Shown piece after piece: positions 20,270-31,922 of a stretch of DNA of 64,000 bases (positions within the stretch are counted from its first letter, which is position 1; each line of letters begins with the position of its first letter). The notes beneath the pieces are model-generated. The model did not search any database, had not been told where the DNA came from, and worked only from the letters and a program-made list of their open reading frames with translations. The stretch comes from Takakia lepidozioides (lineage: Eukaryota > Streptophyta > Takakiopsida > Takakiales > Takakiaceae): NCBI GenBank assembly GCA_030704615.1, contig CM060733.1:75120907-75184906 (forward strand), read 5' to 3'. A program made the position numbers and the translations under genes.

Positions 20270-22345
20270 ATGGTACCAGATGATATAGGGAGATATCCCG
20301 TCCTCCATTGACGGGAGATCTCCCTTCCTAGCCATGACGGGAGACCTCGCGTCCTCCTATTGACCACAATACTGATACCCAGATGATTAGAGGACTTTCC
20401 CGAGTGCGTCCGGACTACAAAGTGATACACAAGACTTTAGGTAACACACTGGCAATGTTACCTAAGATCTTGTAGATCACTCATTGCCTGCCCCTGGTAC
20501 CTGAACATGTCGGGCGGACTTGTGGACGAATCAAAGAAAGAGCTGCTTGCGGAAGCGAAGAAAAAGGAAAAATGTGTCCCTAGTGGGCCAATGCAGCCAG
20601 GGGAGGCTGCTGCTCTTCAAGAACATAAGGAGCAGGAAGAGGCTAAAGACGAGGGTGAAGATGGGGACTTTGCAACCAGCCAACCCCGGGACACCCAGCG
20701 GAAATCCCCTGCGCCCGCTCCTATTGTGAAAGCCACAAGAACTGGCTCAGCAAAGAAGACACTATATGGCAATGCACAAACGGGAAGTATGTCTCTGCTT
20801 GTGAATGATGTGTCATTGCTTCAAGTGATGATGGGTTGAAAGTGTTTGTGGACAGAAGTCCATTGACAGGAGATCTCCCGTCGTCCGTTTGGCGGGAGAC
20901 CTCCCGTCCTCTATTTATCATTCTTATCTACGTCTTAATATGAACCTTCGGCAATAATCTCATGTCCTCCATTTGATGATTCATATCTCTGTTTTGAGAT
21001 CAACAATATCGCGAAAGACTAGATTGGAACGAAACAATACTGATACCCAGATGATTACAAGCATTTATTCGAGGACTTTCCCGAGTGCGTCCGTATTCTT
21101 ACAAAGTGATTAACAAGACTTTAGGTAACACACTGGCGATGTTATCTAAGATCTTGCAAATCACTCTATAAGTATGGCAATGCACATGCAGGAAGTATGT
21201 CTCTGCTTCTGAATGCTATGTCATTGCTTCAAACGATGATGGGTTGAAATTGTGTGTTGGCTTCGTCCAGTGACAGGAGATCTCCCGTCAATCCTTTGGC
21301 AGGAGATCTCCCGTCGTCCGTTTAGCGCGGGACCTCCGGCGGTAAATTAAGATAAATCTGGACACTAGTGATACCCAGGTGATTAACCACATTCATTATG
21401 GGGATTTCAAGAGTGCCTGAACATACTTACCTTGTAAACCACAAGACTTTATGCAACACTGGCAATGTTGGATAAGATCTTGTGGTTAACTTGATAAGTA
21501 TGGCCAGAAAGAAAACTTAAAGTAATTCCCAGATTGTGAGAGCTCTGATATTGCTTCAGATGATGGGTTGAAAGTGTGCGTAGGAAGTCACCATATTTTC
21601 CAAGCAATTTTTCGACCTCCTTCGACGGGAGACCTCCCTTCCTTCTTTGACCAGGTTCATCTGTGTCTTTCACTGTATCTAGTTCGTAGAATTTGGATCA
21701 TTGAAACCTTCTCCCTTCCGGTCCATTGCCATTCAAGTATTTCAAGATGAACCTCGAGCAGGACTGATACCCAAGTGATTAGTAACATTCATGACGGGAC
21801 ATTTGGAGTGCAGCCAAATACTTACAGAGGGTGACACAAGTCTTTACATTACACACTGACGATGTAATCTAAAATCTTGTGTGGCTTTCATGTAAGTCTG
21901 GCCATGCACAAGCCTGATTTGTCACTGCTAAGAATGATGATGGGTTGAAAGTGTTAGTTGGCAGAAGTCCAGTGAACATCCTTTTGACCTTCATTTGAAC
22001 AATCATTTGAGATGAACCTCGCGCAAGACTACTGTTTCACGAACACTATTGATACCCACGTGATTAGCTACATTCATTGCAGGACTTCTTTGAATGCGTC
22101 CGTATTCTTACAAAGTGATATACAAGACTTTAGTTAACACATTGGCGATGTTATCTAACATCTTGGGTATCAATTTGTAACTATGGCCATGCACATGCAG
22201 GAATGTCTATGCTTTGAATGCTCTATCCTTGCTTCAAATGATGATGGGTTGAAAGTGTTTGCTGGCAGACGTGGATTGACGGAAGATCTCCCGGCTTTAC
22301 TATGCCGGGATATCTTCCGGGAAAGACCTCCCGTTGTTGGAGTGC
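20270..22345. repeat. Satellite-like array v with GGGAGAYCTCCC palindromes
   Basis: Several 300-600 bp units share, in order, a GGGAGATCTCCCGTC-type palindrome, GATACCCAGGTGATTA, a segment with GACTTTAGGTAACACACTGG, then ATCTTGTGGTTAAC-like sequence, ATAAGTATGGCCATGCAC and CTTCAAATGATGATGGGTTG. Units are seen near 20270, 20870, 21270, 21610, 21950 and 22260. Another partial unit lies at 30330-30550. The copy C exon at 20487-20770 sits between two parts of one unit, so this may be expanded intron sequence of a ParB-methyltransferase relative. Confidence 0.75.
20487..20770 (+). pseudogene. ParB-methyltransferase linker exon, copy C
   Basis: CPWYLNMSGGLVDESKKELL, then the Glu/Lys-rich stretch, GDFATSQP and KATRTGSAKKTL, are near-identical in order to 14663-15050 of copy A (CPWYLDMSGGLVDES, GDFATSPP, GTRTGSAKKAL). 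It is the charged linker before the methyltransferase motif IV exon. It is shortened and lacks its neighbours, and is embedded in array v. The close similarity to A suggests a recent common ancestor or conversion. Confidence 0.75.
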
Positions 22346-22539
22346 AGCTACGGCGTGAGCCTAGCCGCGTGAGCCCAAGAGCTCGGCTCATACTTTGCCC
22401 TCTAAGCGTGAGCCCAGGGATTTAGTGGAGGAAGAAGCAGGCCCCATACCCGAGTCCTCTGTTTAGAGAGGGTCCTATTGTCGTGGAAGCAGTTATAGCG
22501 CTTAAAAAAAGAGGTATAGAAAGAATGGAATGGTCATTG

Positions 22540-24170
22540 TGAAACTTACTGAGGTTTTCTTATTGAAGAAGAGGTGAAAAAAAAAGGTTGGGTGAGTCAT
22601 CATGCATCTTACTTAGGGATTCTTGCATAAACAAGAGGCAAGAAAAGTTTGGATGCTCATTGTCAAGCTATCTGACGTTTCCAGTATTTCATCCATGGTG
22701 GATGGATGATGGATGGATGAAATATTGAAGGAGAGGTTAAAAATAATGAGGATGGGCAAGAACAGGCCCCAATATATGACCCCTCATTGTGAAACAGGCA
22801 ATGGTTTTTGTTAATGTAGATGAGGTGAAAATTAAATAGATGGTCATCTTCAAGCTTATTTAGGCTTTGTTTGTGAAGAAGATGTGTAGCAAAATGAGCG
22901 GTTTATTGTGGAACTTGTTCAGGTTTGTGTTATTGAAGATGAGGTGGAAAAAAAACACATGGTCATTGTGATTGCTTATTTAGGGTTTCTTTGTGAAGAA
23001 GAGGTAAAAAAAAACATTGAGCTATCCTTGTGAAAACTTGTTTAGGATTCTGTTATTGAAGAAGAGGTGAAAAAAAAATCAGATGGTCATCATGAATGCT
23101 TATTTAGGGTTTGTTTGTGAAGAAGCGGTGAAAAAAAAAGTTAAGCTCTATCATTGTCAAACTTGTTCAGGTTTCTTTTATTGAAGAAGAGGTGGAAAAA
23201 GAAATCAGATGGTCATTATGAATGTTTGTTTAGGGTTTGTTTGTGAAGAAGAGGTGAAAAAATTGAGCTCTCATTCTCAAACTTGTTAAGGTTTCTGTTA
23301 TTGAAGAAGAGGTGAAAAAAATATCAGATGGTCATCATGAATGCTTATTTAGGGTTTGTTTGTGAAGAAGAGGTGAAAAAAAAAGTTGAGCTCTATCATT
23401 GTCAAACTTCTTCAGGTTTCTGTTATTGAAGAAGAGGTGAAAAAAAAACTTGAGCTCTACCATTGTCAAACTTCTTTGAGTTTCTGTTATTGAAGAAGAG
23501 GTGAAAAAAAAGCAGATGGTCATCATCAATGCTTATTTAGGGTTTGTTTGTGAAGAAGAGGTGAAAAAAATTGAGCTCTATCATTGTCAATCTTGTTTAG
23601 GTTTCTCTTGTTGAAAAAGAGGTGAAAAAAAAATCAGATGGTCATCATGAATAAATTAGGGATTGTTTGTGAAGAAGAGGTGGAAAAAAAACTTGAGCTC
23701 TATCATTGTCAAACTTCTTTAGGTTTATGTTATTGAAGAAGAGGTGAAGAAAAACCAGATGGTCATCATGAATGCTTATTTAGGGTTTGTTTGTGAAGAA
23801 GAGGTGAAAAAAATTGAGCTCTAGTCAATCTTGTTCAGGTTTTTGTTGATGAAAAAGAGGTGGAAAAAAAATCAGATGTCATCATGAATAAATTAGGGTT
23901 TGTTTCTGAAGAAGAGGTGAAACAAAAACTTGAGCTCTATCATTGTCAAACTTCTTCAGGTTTTTGTTATTGAAGAAGAGGTGAAAAAAAAATCATATGG
24001 TCATCATGAATGCTTATTTAGGGTTTCTTTGTATAGAGGACGTGGAAAACAAATGAGCTGTCATTGTGAAACTTGTTGAGGTGCCTGTTATTCAAGAAGA
24101 AGTGGAAAAAAAAACAGATGGTCATCATGAAGCTCATTTACGCAATGCTTCTGTAGAGGCCGTGAAAAAA
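22540..24170. repeat. Minisatellite, about 130-bp units
   Basis: Around a dozen units, each made of two related halves. One half has TTTAGGGTTTGTTTGTGAAG then AGAGGTGAAAAAAA; the other has CAAACTTGTTCAGGTTTCTG then TTATTGAAGAAGAGGTGAAA. AGATGGTCATCATGAATG marks one junction. Units vary by a few bases and in A-run length. No gene is present. A run of more than 20 T follows at 24231-24254. Confidence 0.9.
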
Positions 24171-24460
24171 TTAAATGAGCTTTCATACAGACACTTGTCC
24201 ATGTTTGGCAACCCCGCGAACAAAAAACAGTTTTTTTTTTTTTTTTTTTTTTTGCCCGGGGCAATGTTGGGGGTGGGGGCAGAAGTGGTGTGCGTTGACG
24301 CACACAATTTTAGAGGCTCGTAAACCAAACCCGATGAAAAAAAAAACTACCTTTCATAACGAGACATCGCCTGCTTGTCAAGATTTAAGAACTGTGTATA
24401 CATGTTCTACAAACAAGGCAGCCCTTTCCGACATTGCGAAAAATCGCAACATATGCAACA

Positions 24461-27400
24461 CTACTCGATATTGCCAATGTCTCGCTGCAAAAGTGTCCGT
24501 ACCTCACCAGGACCAAGTGTCGCCTGGTGAATGATTTGGTCTCTTTTGGGATCACAATACATCCTGCGCAAAAATATGTAGTAAAGATGCTTGTAGGGAA
24601 CCCATTTCCTTCTCTTTCCTAGAGCTTCCTCACGCATGCACACGAAGTCGGGACAGGTACACCCCGGAAAATTTCCCACCGTCACCTGATAGGCCCTGTC
24701 GTGCAAAACAGACCCAGATGTGACCAAAGTATAAACCCGTCCATACCCAGGTGAAGGTACTTCCATAGTTCCTGTTACCCGAGCCTGAAGTAGTCTGGCC
24801 GATTCCACCTTCGCATCGTGATCAGGCCCCGAAGCCACCCTATGCACTGTTTTGCCATTCCTTCTCGTGGGATGCGAAGTATCGTCTAGAAGAGGCACCA
24901 TAGCAGCAAGGCCACCAAGAGTCGACGCCACAGATCGGTGCAGACGAAAGCTGACGTCCTCCAACTTGCCAATCTCCAGTGCTGTTAGGGAGGTTCCCAC
25001 CCGCACTGGCCAAATGGTGGGTGGGGGAGGCTTAGCAATGCAGGAGTCGCGGACGGTACCATTCACACAGCAAGCCATATCGTCTGGGCAGAACCAGAAT
25101 TTGTGCGTCTTCGACTCCTTCGACATATATGGCCGAATTAAACCTGTGAACGTCGGAGCTGGAGTACCCGCTGAGCCTTTGGCTATCCTGGACTTACACT
25201 CTCATAACTAATGGCCCTCACTGCAGCGCAGCCAACTCTAGACCCTGGAGTAGTTCGCTCGATGTGCCATTCGGAGTCAGCACAAGGTGACTCCTGCACT
25301 GCCCCCCTATGGTCCTACTGGAAACCCGCCATCACAGGGGTTGCAGGTAGAGGACAAGTCTTTGTGGAAGAGGATGCACCAGCAGCCTCTTTCCTAGTGG
25401 ACGCCATACTTTGTAGTAGAGAAATCTTGGGTACAGAGAAGTTGTCTCTGTCATGGCGATGTGAATCCCCATCTTATCGTGGAGGTGTATTTAGCTTGCG
25501 TTTGCAAGTCCCGAACCTTTTCTCTCCTTACAGATGGGGCTCCCTTGATTGGAGAGGCAAGCCCATTGTGCACCTGTTCGCTGCCTTTTTGCCATCTTCG
25601 TTGGATCCCCGGACCTTCTTGCAGCCCTCAGCATCAACTCTGTTGTATCTGGTCCCTTGCCCCCACATCGCCCCCTGAGGAAGTCACGATATCTTGTTTG
25701 CTGGGTTAGAGCTCGTACCTGATCATCTGTTGTAGCAATGTACAGATCTCTTCCTCCTTTGCCAGATTGCTGCTTCTAGGCGGCGTGAACGCTTTCTGCC
25801 AAGTTGCAGGACGGCATGTCCGCAATGTCCTCAAGGGACATGTCCTGTGAAAGGAAAATGAAAGAGCGTCATTCATGCAAGCGCGGACCATTCTGGGAAC
25901 AAGGAAAGAAACTGGGCACATACAAGGGATTGCATAGGTGAAAGGCAGCTTACAGTAGTCATGAAAGCCCCCCATTGCCGGTATCTGAAGTGCCAGAAGA
26001 CCAACCAGTCTTCCAATTCTTTGACACCGTCCTGATCAGTAGCCCCTGACGAGAACCACCATGCTCTCATTGTCTGATACCTGGTCTCAACCTCTTCCAT
26101 TGTAGTCGCATTCTTGTACATGAAGCAGAGCCTCATGTGCTCCACCTGCAGATCTCTTCTGATGCACCTCTTCGTATGTTTCTGCAGGGACTGAGTCCAG
26201 TGGAATAGACATGTGCGCTCCCTATCAGGCATGGGTACCTTTGGATCACCAGATCCAAAAACTCGGCGCACAGCATTGAAGTTAGCCTGTGCACTATCCG
26301 CCATAAACCCGTTGAAATTTATGCCTGTATGTCCATTGGACTCCATGACTGAAGGAAACAATTCCACATTATCATCTGGGACTCTGTATCTTCAGACTGC
26401 ATGTCACAGATGGCAATTGTCATTATTCTTTGGTAGTTCGGGTCGTAAACATGGCAAGACATGGTTGTCCAGCCCATCACTCGTTTGCAATGATCGAACA
26501 TCATCCAGGCTTTCTCCAGATCCCCCCTGGTTGCATACGTCTGGCCAGGCTGACGCCACTGCCCTCGCCCACCATAGACATCTTGAACAAGTAAACCTTT
26601 GAAGATCCCTGACCCGGGAAGACGCTAGATTGGATAAAGTCATATTGACTTATTCGCTTGAGCTCCATAATGCTGTCGATGGACCCTATGTTTCCACCGT
26701 GCACTCTCAATGCATTCACCTGATTCCTAAATATTGGGGGAGCTCAACACGGAGAAGTGATCCATCACTGCATCCAGAGCGCCCCCTCAAGTCTTGAGCT
26801 GGATTCGCTTCCTTGCCCCAGAATGTGCCTCTCCAGGAAACTTTTGCTGGCAGCCAGCGCTATGGCAGATGGTTTGGCTGAAGGGGACTTTGCAAACTCC
26901 TCCGTGACAAGCCCACGCGCCAACTCCACACTATCTCTGCAATTGCCGTGAAACACAAGATGGTCGTGAGTCCCAAAATGAATGTAGGCCCGAGTCATGG
27001 TTTTGCAACGGTGAGTAACGTAGTACATGCGAGCAGGGCAATGTGCAATGCAGGAGGGGGCCACCTTGCAGAACTTACAAACAAGTGTACTGGCAGACGG
27101 TGGGGCACAACCAAGGATAAAAGGATTGTCGGAGAGCCCTTCCCACTCACTCTCATTTTTAGCACCGCTCTTCGTGAAACGCAGGCAACTTGCATTCACA
27201 CATCTCAGATACCCCACACAAACGATCCTTCTGAATGTCAAGTTTACATTGTTGTGGATATTGGACGTTTTGGTTCTGCACCATGGATGGCCGTCATGCT
27301 TTTTATCCATTCCTTGCAAGAGACCTGCGAGGCCCCCAGCACAAGTTGGTGGATTCAGCTCAAAGAGGATGTCACCGTCAAAGGAAGGTGGAAGGAAAGG

Positions 27401-28141
27401 AACCATTTTTGTTGCGAATGAATCCCACAGTATCCCTGCGATCTTGTTTTTGGATCCTGGTTTTTCTGACAATGCTTTAAGATGTGGGATGACGCTAACG
27501 ATTTCCTGAACATCGATGTCCCCTTCAGGAAGACTGTTCATGGGAGCCAGTATTTCGGCGAATTCATCATCCGAGGAATCCAACAGTGTCACAAAAGTAG
27601 TGGTGTCCTCCTGCTTCACAGTCACATGCCGCTTTCCTTGAACGACAGAGGCAGCTTTCCCATGAGTCACAATGGAGCCACCGGATTGTCTCCTTTCACT
27701 TCGGAACACACGATATTTTCCAGGAAGAACTCTCCATTCCTTGTGTTTCTGTGCAACATTCGGTTTCTGGAACGACGTTCTTTGAACGTTTCCCTCCAAG
27801 TCATAGATCTCTTTCTCGACAGAAACACAACCAATGTCAAGCTTGAACCTTGCTGCTAGAACATGTTCCTCCACCACAACAAAACCGTCATCTTCAACCG
27901 TGGCACTGAAAGGGCAAGGTTCTTCAGTATACTGAAACTTGGCAAAGGCCACGTCATTAGGAGAAGCCATGTGGTGAACATACGATGGTGAGCACCAATA
28001 CAACTGTGCGACATGGACAGGTAAAAACCTTCCGGAGGCGATTGCCAAATCCCAAAAGTGTTTGCTAAGGCAAGAGGCAGTTGTACAATTGGCCCCACAC
28101 ATTAACCAATAACGGTCAAGGGTATTGAACCACACCGCCAA
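24461..28141 (-). pseudogene. MULE-like DDE transposase, copy 2 (longest, decayed)
   Basis: It reads from 28141 to 24461. A 458-codon frame (26765-28141) holds the N-terminal region and the zinc finger: DGHPWCRTK, CVNASC, CKFC and FGTHDH. The core follows in 25873-26504 (VYDPNYQRIMTIAICDM, GFMADSAQANF, ERTCLFHW). DMPSCNLAESVHAA and FWFCPDDM then lead to a SWIM-like end (CTCPDF, then KHLYYIF) at about 24560-24660. This order is that of plant MULE transposases. The Trp codon after ESVHAA is TAG at 25776-25778, and several frame changes occur, so it is dead. It is divergent from the remnant at 28601. Confidence 0.8.
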
Positions 28142-28600
28142 AACAGTTGGGCAGTTGCCAAATTAATGGAGAAGGGAACAAAACTGTTTATTTTGTCAGT
28201 GTCACACCACCGGGAAAAGACGGCGCTGTCTTGGATATGGCAATCCAATCGTTTTGCGGCGTTCCACAACGTGAACCCGGACAGTGCATTGAGTGCCGAA
28301 CCCGGGAAATATCCGACGCCGGATGAATGCGGACATGGCGTTCCTGACGTTATGTATGTTTTCGTTTTGAAGAAGGAAAAATCCGTGTATGATAGGGCGA
28401 TGGCATATCTCATGTGCGCAATATTTCATCCAAATCACTAAACATCCACATTTGAAGAAAACGGCCTTATTGATGGCATTAGGGGCGCCCAATAAACCGC
28501 AGCCAGTGATAGTGATCCATTTGGGGGGTTAGAAGGCAGACACGCACGTCATTAACCACATGCATAACTGACGGCTTTAGAGGGTTCCTTACTTTCTCTA

Positions 28601-29011
28601 TTGTTGTTAGTCAAGCTGGAGAGCTGCGGGAGTGAGAGAGAAGACATAGTAAGAAGACGTAGAAGGCAGTCCCTTTACTTCACGAGTGCGAGAGAGAGGA
28701 AAAACGCGCGAGTCAGAATGAGAAAGTTGCGCAATCTGCAAAACGCTGATGAGCAGGTTGCACAGGATACGTCCACCCAGGAATCACAACAGATCACAGA
28801 GGAGGTCCAGCCTGAAATGGAGGGAAGAAGGGAAGGGGAGGAGACTGCCCCGGATACCATTGTGCATGACATGGACATCGACACCACCACCGTTGGTGAG
28901 AAGGAAGCGACACCAAAGGAGGCGGTGAGGACGCAGCAAGAAGAGGCATCAGGAAGTGGTGTCATGAAACCCAGGGTAATCCTTCTCCCAAACTGCATGA
29001 ATCTCGCTTGA
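28601..29011 (+). pseudogene. First-exon remnant of a ParB-methyltransferase gene, copy D1
   Basis: This open frame of 136 codons starts with a basic segment (RRRRRQSLYFTSARERKNAR) that resembles the N-termini of copy A (RRKLRKLYFARRP) and copy B (RRKLKALYYGRRP). An acidic, Thr/Glu-rich tail follows. It lies 460 bp from transposase copy 2 and diverges from it, as in elements 1 and 3. No later exon follows before array ii and the element end, so the gene is truncated. Homology rests on a short basic motif plus position. Confidence 0.45.
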
Positions 29012-29054
29012 CTGTCGTACCAAGAGCATAGACAGGATACGAGAGATCCCCTGA

Positions 29055-30110
29055 GAATTGGGTGCGGCACCGCACTCAGTTTTGAGGGGAGCTCTATCAC
29101 TTCCATTGTGGGCCGAGGTGAATACGTTAGTCTTAGAGGCAGCAGGATCTGAAATGGAAGCCTGAGAGGGACATGGGGAAACTGAGTGCGGTGGCGCACT
29201 CATTTCAACTGGATGCTGGGCGATCCATGGGCATTAGGGAAAGAGGAAGGTGATGTTCACAGTTTAGGTCCGAGAGACAGTGGATTGGTCACCCAGAACT
29301 GAGTGCGCCACCGCACTCAATTTCTGAGCTCCATGGAATGATTGCTATTTACTGAGGTGAACGGTAGATATGAAGTATGTTTATTCCATAGTGAGATCTG
29401 TTATGAGTTCTGAGAATCACATTAAGTCTAACCTGGAAACTGAGTGCATTGGCGCACACAGTTCAAAGGTGTGATCGACAATGTTTTTGGACAGACGTGA
29501 AGACCCCAATGAACTCAAAACAGAAGTAGGCAGACAGAATGGAGGGCTCCCAGAACTGAGTGCGCCACCGCACTCAGTTTCGGATCACCATAGAATGGTC
29601 AGTTTGCTTATGAGAGAGGTGATACGATAGTTAGAAAGTGTGTTTCATTCAAAGTGAGATCCCTTTTGAGTTTTCAGATAGACAGAAACGATAACCTTGA
29701 AACTGAGTGCGGTGACGCACTCAGTTCTGAGGTGAGGTCGACCATCTTCGTGGACAGAGGTAAAGACCCTGGTGTGCTCGCAAGAGAAAGCAGGCAGACA
29801 AAGTGGAGGGCTCCTAGAAATGTGTGTGCCACTGCACTCAGTTTTTTTAGCACCTGTAGATGGTTGATTTGATGATGTCTAAGATGAACTATAAGGTGAA
29901 AATGATTGTGGAAATTGGAAAGCATTCTTTTTTAGTTATGGGAAGAACATCAAAACACCCTGGAAACTGAGTGTGGTGGTGCACTCAATTTTAACAGTGG
30001 ACTCGCAGATATTTGAAGACAGTATGTAAGTCGAAGTTGATTTGGAATCTGGTTTTTCACTGAATATATATTTGTATAGTTTTGAGTGTGGTGGCGCACT
30101 CAGTTTCTAC
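29055..30110. repeat. Palindrome array ii (9 units, arms AACTGAGTGCG/CGCACTCAGTT)
   Basis: Nine copies, spaced about 110-145 bp apart, near 29060, 29180, 29297, 29437, 29554, 29700, 29818, 29963 and 30083. The arms are AACTGAGTGCG and CGCACTCAGTT. The four-base centre is GTGG or CCAC in most units, so the orientation alternates, while the first unit has a symmetric GGCACC centre. Spacers are partly duplicated (for example the segments with GTGGACAGAGG and AAAGTGAGATC). Confidence 0.9.
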
Positions 30111-30552
30111 CTCTAGAAATTGACAAGGGTTGGGGTTTCTGTTTGGGGTTGCAGGGTTAATATGGATGAAGACGTGTTTCTGCGGTAATGGGTCCTCTTC
30201 CACGGAAATAGACACCGCATCTTTCCCAAAATCATGCCACGTGTCTTGGGCTCACGCCAGGCTCTCACAGGCTCCTGGGCCCACACTCTAGCATCCCCCC
30301 CGTTGTTGCTTTCCCGGAAGATATCCTGTCTCTCTTTGACGGGAGGTCTCCCGTGCTCGTAATGACCATTCATTTCTGCCTGTTTAAGATGACCAGTCTG
30401 ACACAAAACACTATTAATAACCCAGGTGATTAACCACAATGATTAATTGGTTTTCAAGAGTGCATGATCAAACTTACCATGTAAACCACAAGACTTTGTG
30501 TAACATTGGCAATGTTATATAAGATCTTGTGGTTTACTTGATAAGTATGGGG

Positions 30553-30610
30553 GTGCTATTTCATGAGCGGAATGAGCATGAGCGGGAAAAAAAAAAGCAT
30601 GAGCGGATGG
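30553..30610 (+). repeat. CATGAGCGG-type element end
   Basis: GGTGCTATTTCATGAGCGGA then AATGAGCATGAGCGG, an A-run and GCATGAGCGGA. It is nearly identical to the left end of element 3 (31923-31977). It marks the edge of another, probably truncated, element whose ParB-like fragment follows. Confidence 0.7.
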
Positions 30611-30677
30611 TTTTCTTCCGAAGTTTCCCTAGCTTTTTTGGAGGTCTACCACCCTCACGACATCACAGGAAGGCGAA

Positions 30678-31372
30678 ATGGTATCTACAGTGGCCACCCT
30701 GTCCATAGACCGCCCTCCTATCTCCCCCATTTCTGCAACCGGTGCCTCGCCAGGTCCAGCCACGAGCGCACAGGGAGGAGGACCTATGTCAAATGTTGTG
30801 AGTGTGCAAGAGACAGTGCTGGCTGACGTTGTTTTGACTGGCGACATGCGCAAGCAAGCCCTACTGTCACTCACTACAAGTGCGATGAACCACACAATGA
30901 GCTCTATTTTGCACTCGCCGAGGAATGGGGCTCCGCCAAGAATACCATTATGCAGGATGAAGCCCCTCCCGGCTGTGCGAATGACTGAGCGCCCTGGCAT
31001 CAACAAGCTGAAGTTGTATTAGGCGGACAGGTATAACGATGCTCTTGCATCACTTTTTCTTTTTACCAACGATGACGGTGGACAGAGCCAAGAAATCCAA
31101 CAGGCAGATCAGGATGCATGGTCTCTACATTGGCAGGCAGCGGATGCGGCATTTGAGGAAGATATAAAGAACACGGAGTGGGAATTTCTCTCTAACAAAT
31201 GGCTGCACGTCTACGACGGGAATCACAAGTGGTACGCCTGGATGGAGGTAATATCCGAGCAGCATCCAGACGAAGCGAGCTGGCACTACCAGGTGAATGC
31301 AAATATCATGGATGTGAAGAATTCGGATTTGGGGCTCATACGACGTGCAATGAATCGTATGAATGTGTGAGT
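30678..31372 (+). pseudogene. ParB/Srx-like domain fragment, copy D2
   Basis: The first frame ends at a TAG at 31020 after PPRIPLCRMKPLPAV and INKLKLY, which align with the start of the ParB-like domain in A and B (LRIPLCRMVSLLIV, VDKLKF). A second frame (about 31125-31372) has WLHVYDGNHKWYAWMEVI with DGNHK at 31215-31229, then HYQVNANIMDVKNSDLGLIR, matching the end of the domain. It stops at MNRMNV followed by a GTGAGT donor. The Arg of DGNHR is Lys here. It is a decayed third lineage of the domain. Confidence 0.6.
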
Positions 31373-31920
31373 TTCTATCCCCATTTCTGCTCACATGAGC
31401 ATAGGTGTCATGTGAGCATAAGAGCTTAGCATTTTGGGGATCTCCATTAGAAAGGGTTGCAGGTCAAGCATAAGTAGTCGTTGTGGGTGACCGAGGCAGT
31501 GGGTGTAATTTAGCAGGTTGCAGCGATGTAGCTTCATTGACTGATTTTTGGATGTGATCCTCTTCCCTAGATTTGGAATGTGCAGTTATAGTCGGAGCCG
31601 ACTATAACTGCGGGGGCTGACTTTTTCTGAACCTCCACTACATTCCAATTTATTAATTAGAAGTGCAGGGTGAGAGGGATTCAGAAGTAGTGCCAGGTGA
31701 GAGGGAGTTGTGAGAGTGGAAGGTTACTATTCCTATTCTGAGGCCTGCCTTATTACAACAGTTATGATCTGCGTCGACTATGGCAGTTTAGGTGCAGTTT
31801 GTGGAGTCAGAATTCCACAGCTTTAACTATGTCATTCATGCCCGGCTGTGTGTCTCGCCCTGGCGTCCACGTGTCCATTTTTAAACCTGCCTCCGTCCAC
31901 TTTTCCGCTGGCCACTCTCC
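31373..31920. other. Intergenic stretch with one isolated palindrome
   Basis: No gene is seen. At 31582-31611 a perfect 14-bp inverted repeat (GCAGTTATAGTCGG) surrounds two bases, giving the centre GGAGCC. Confidence 0.6.
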
Positions 31921-31922
31921 GG
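31915..31922. repeat. Target-site duplication of element 3, left copy
   Basis: CTCTCCGG occurs immediately outside the left end of element 3 and again immediately outside the right end (50353-50360). An 8-bp duplication falls in the range made by MULE-type transposition. Confidence 0.6.

Larger units (their letters stand above)
22308..30326. mobile_element. Element 2: second composite element (candidate ends)
   Basis: GGATATCTTCCGGGAAAG at 22308-22325 is repeated exactly in inverse at 30309-30326. Looser inverted similarity continues inwards for about 150 bp (GTTGTTG, GTGAGCCCAAGA, GTGGAAGA-like blocks). Between them lie a minisatellite, transposase copy 2 (-), a ParB-methyltransferase first-exon remnant (+) and array ii. 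This is the same divergent order as element 1. The ends differ from the CATGAGCGG ends of elements 1 and 3, and because array v itself contains palindromes, the boundary is tentative. Confidence 0.45.
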
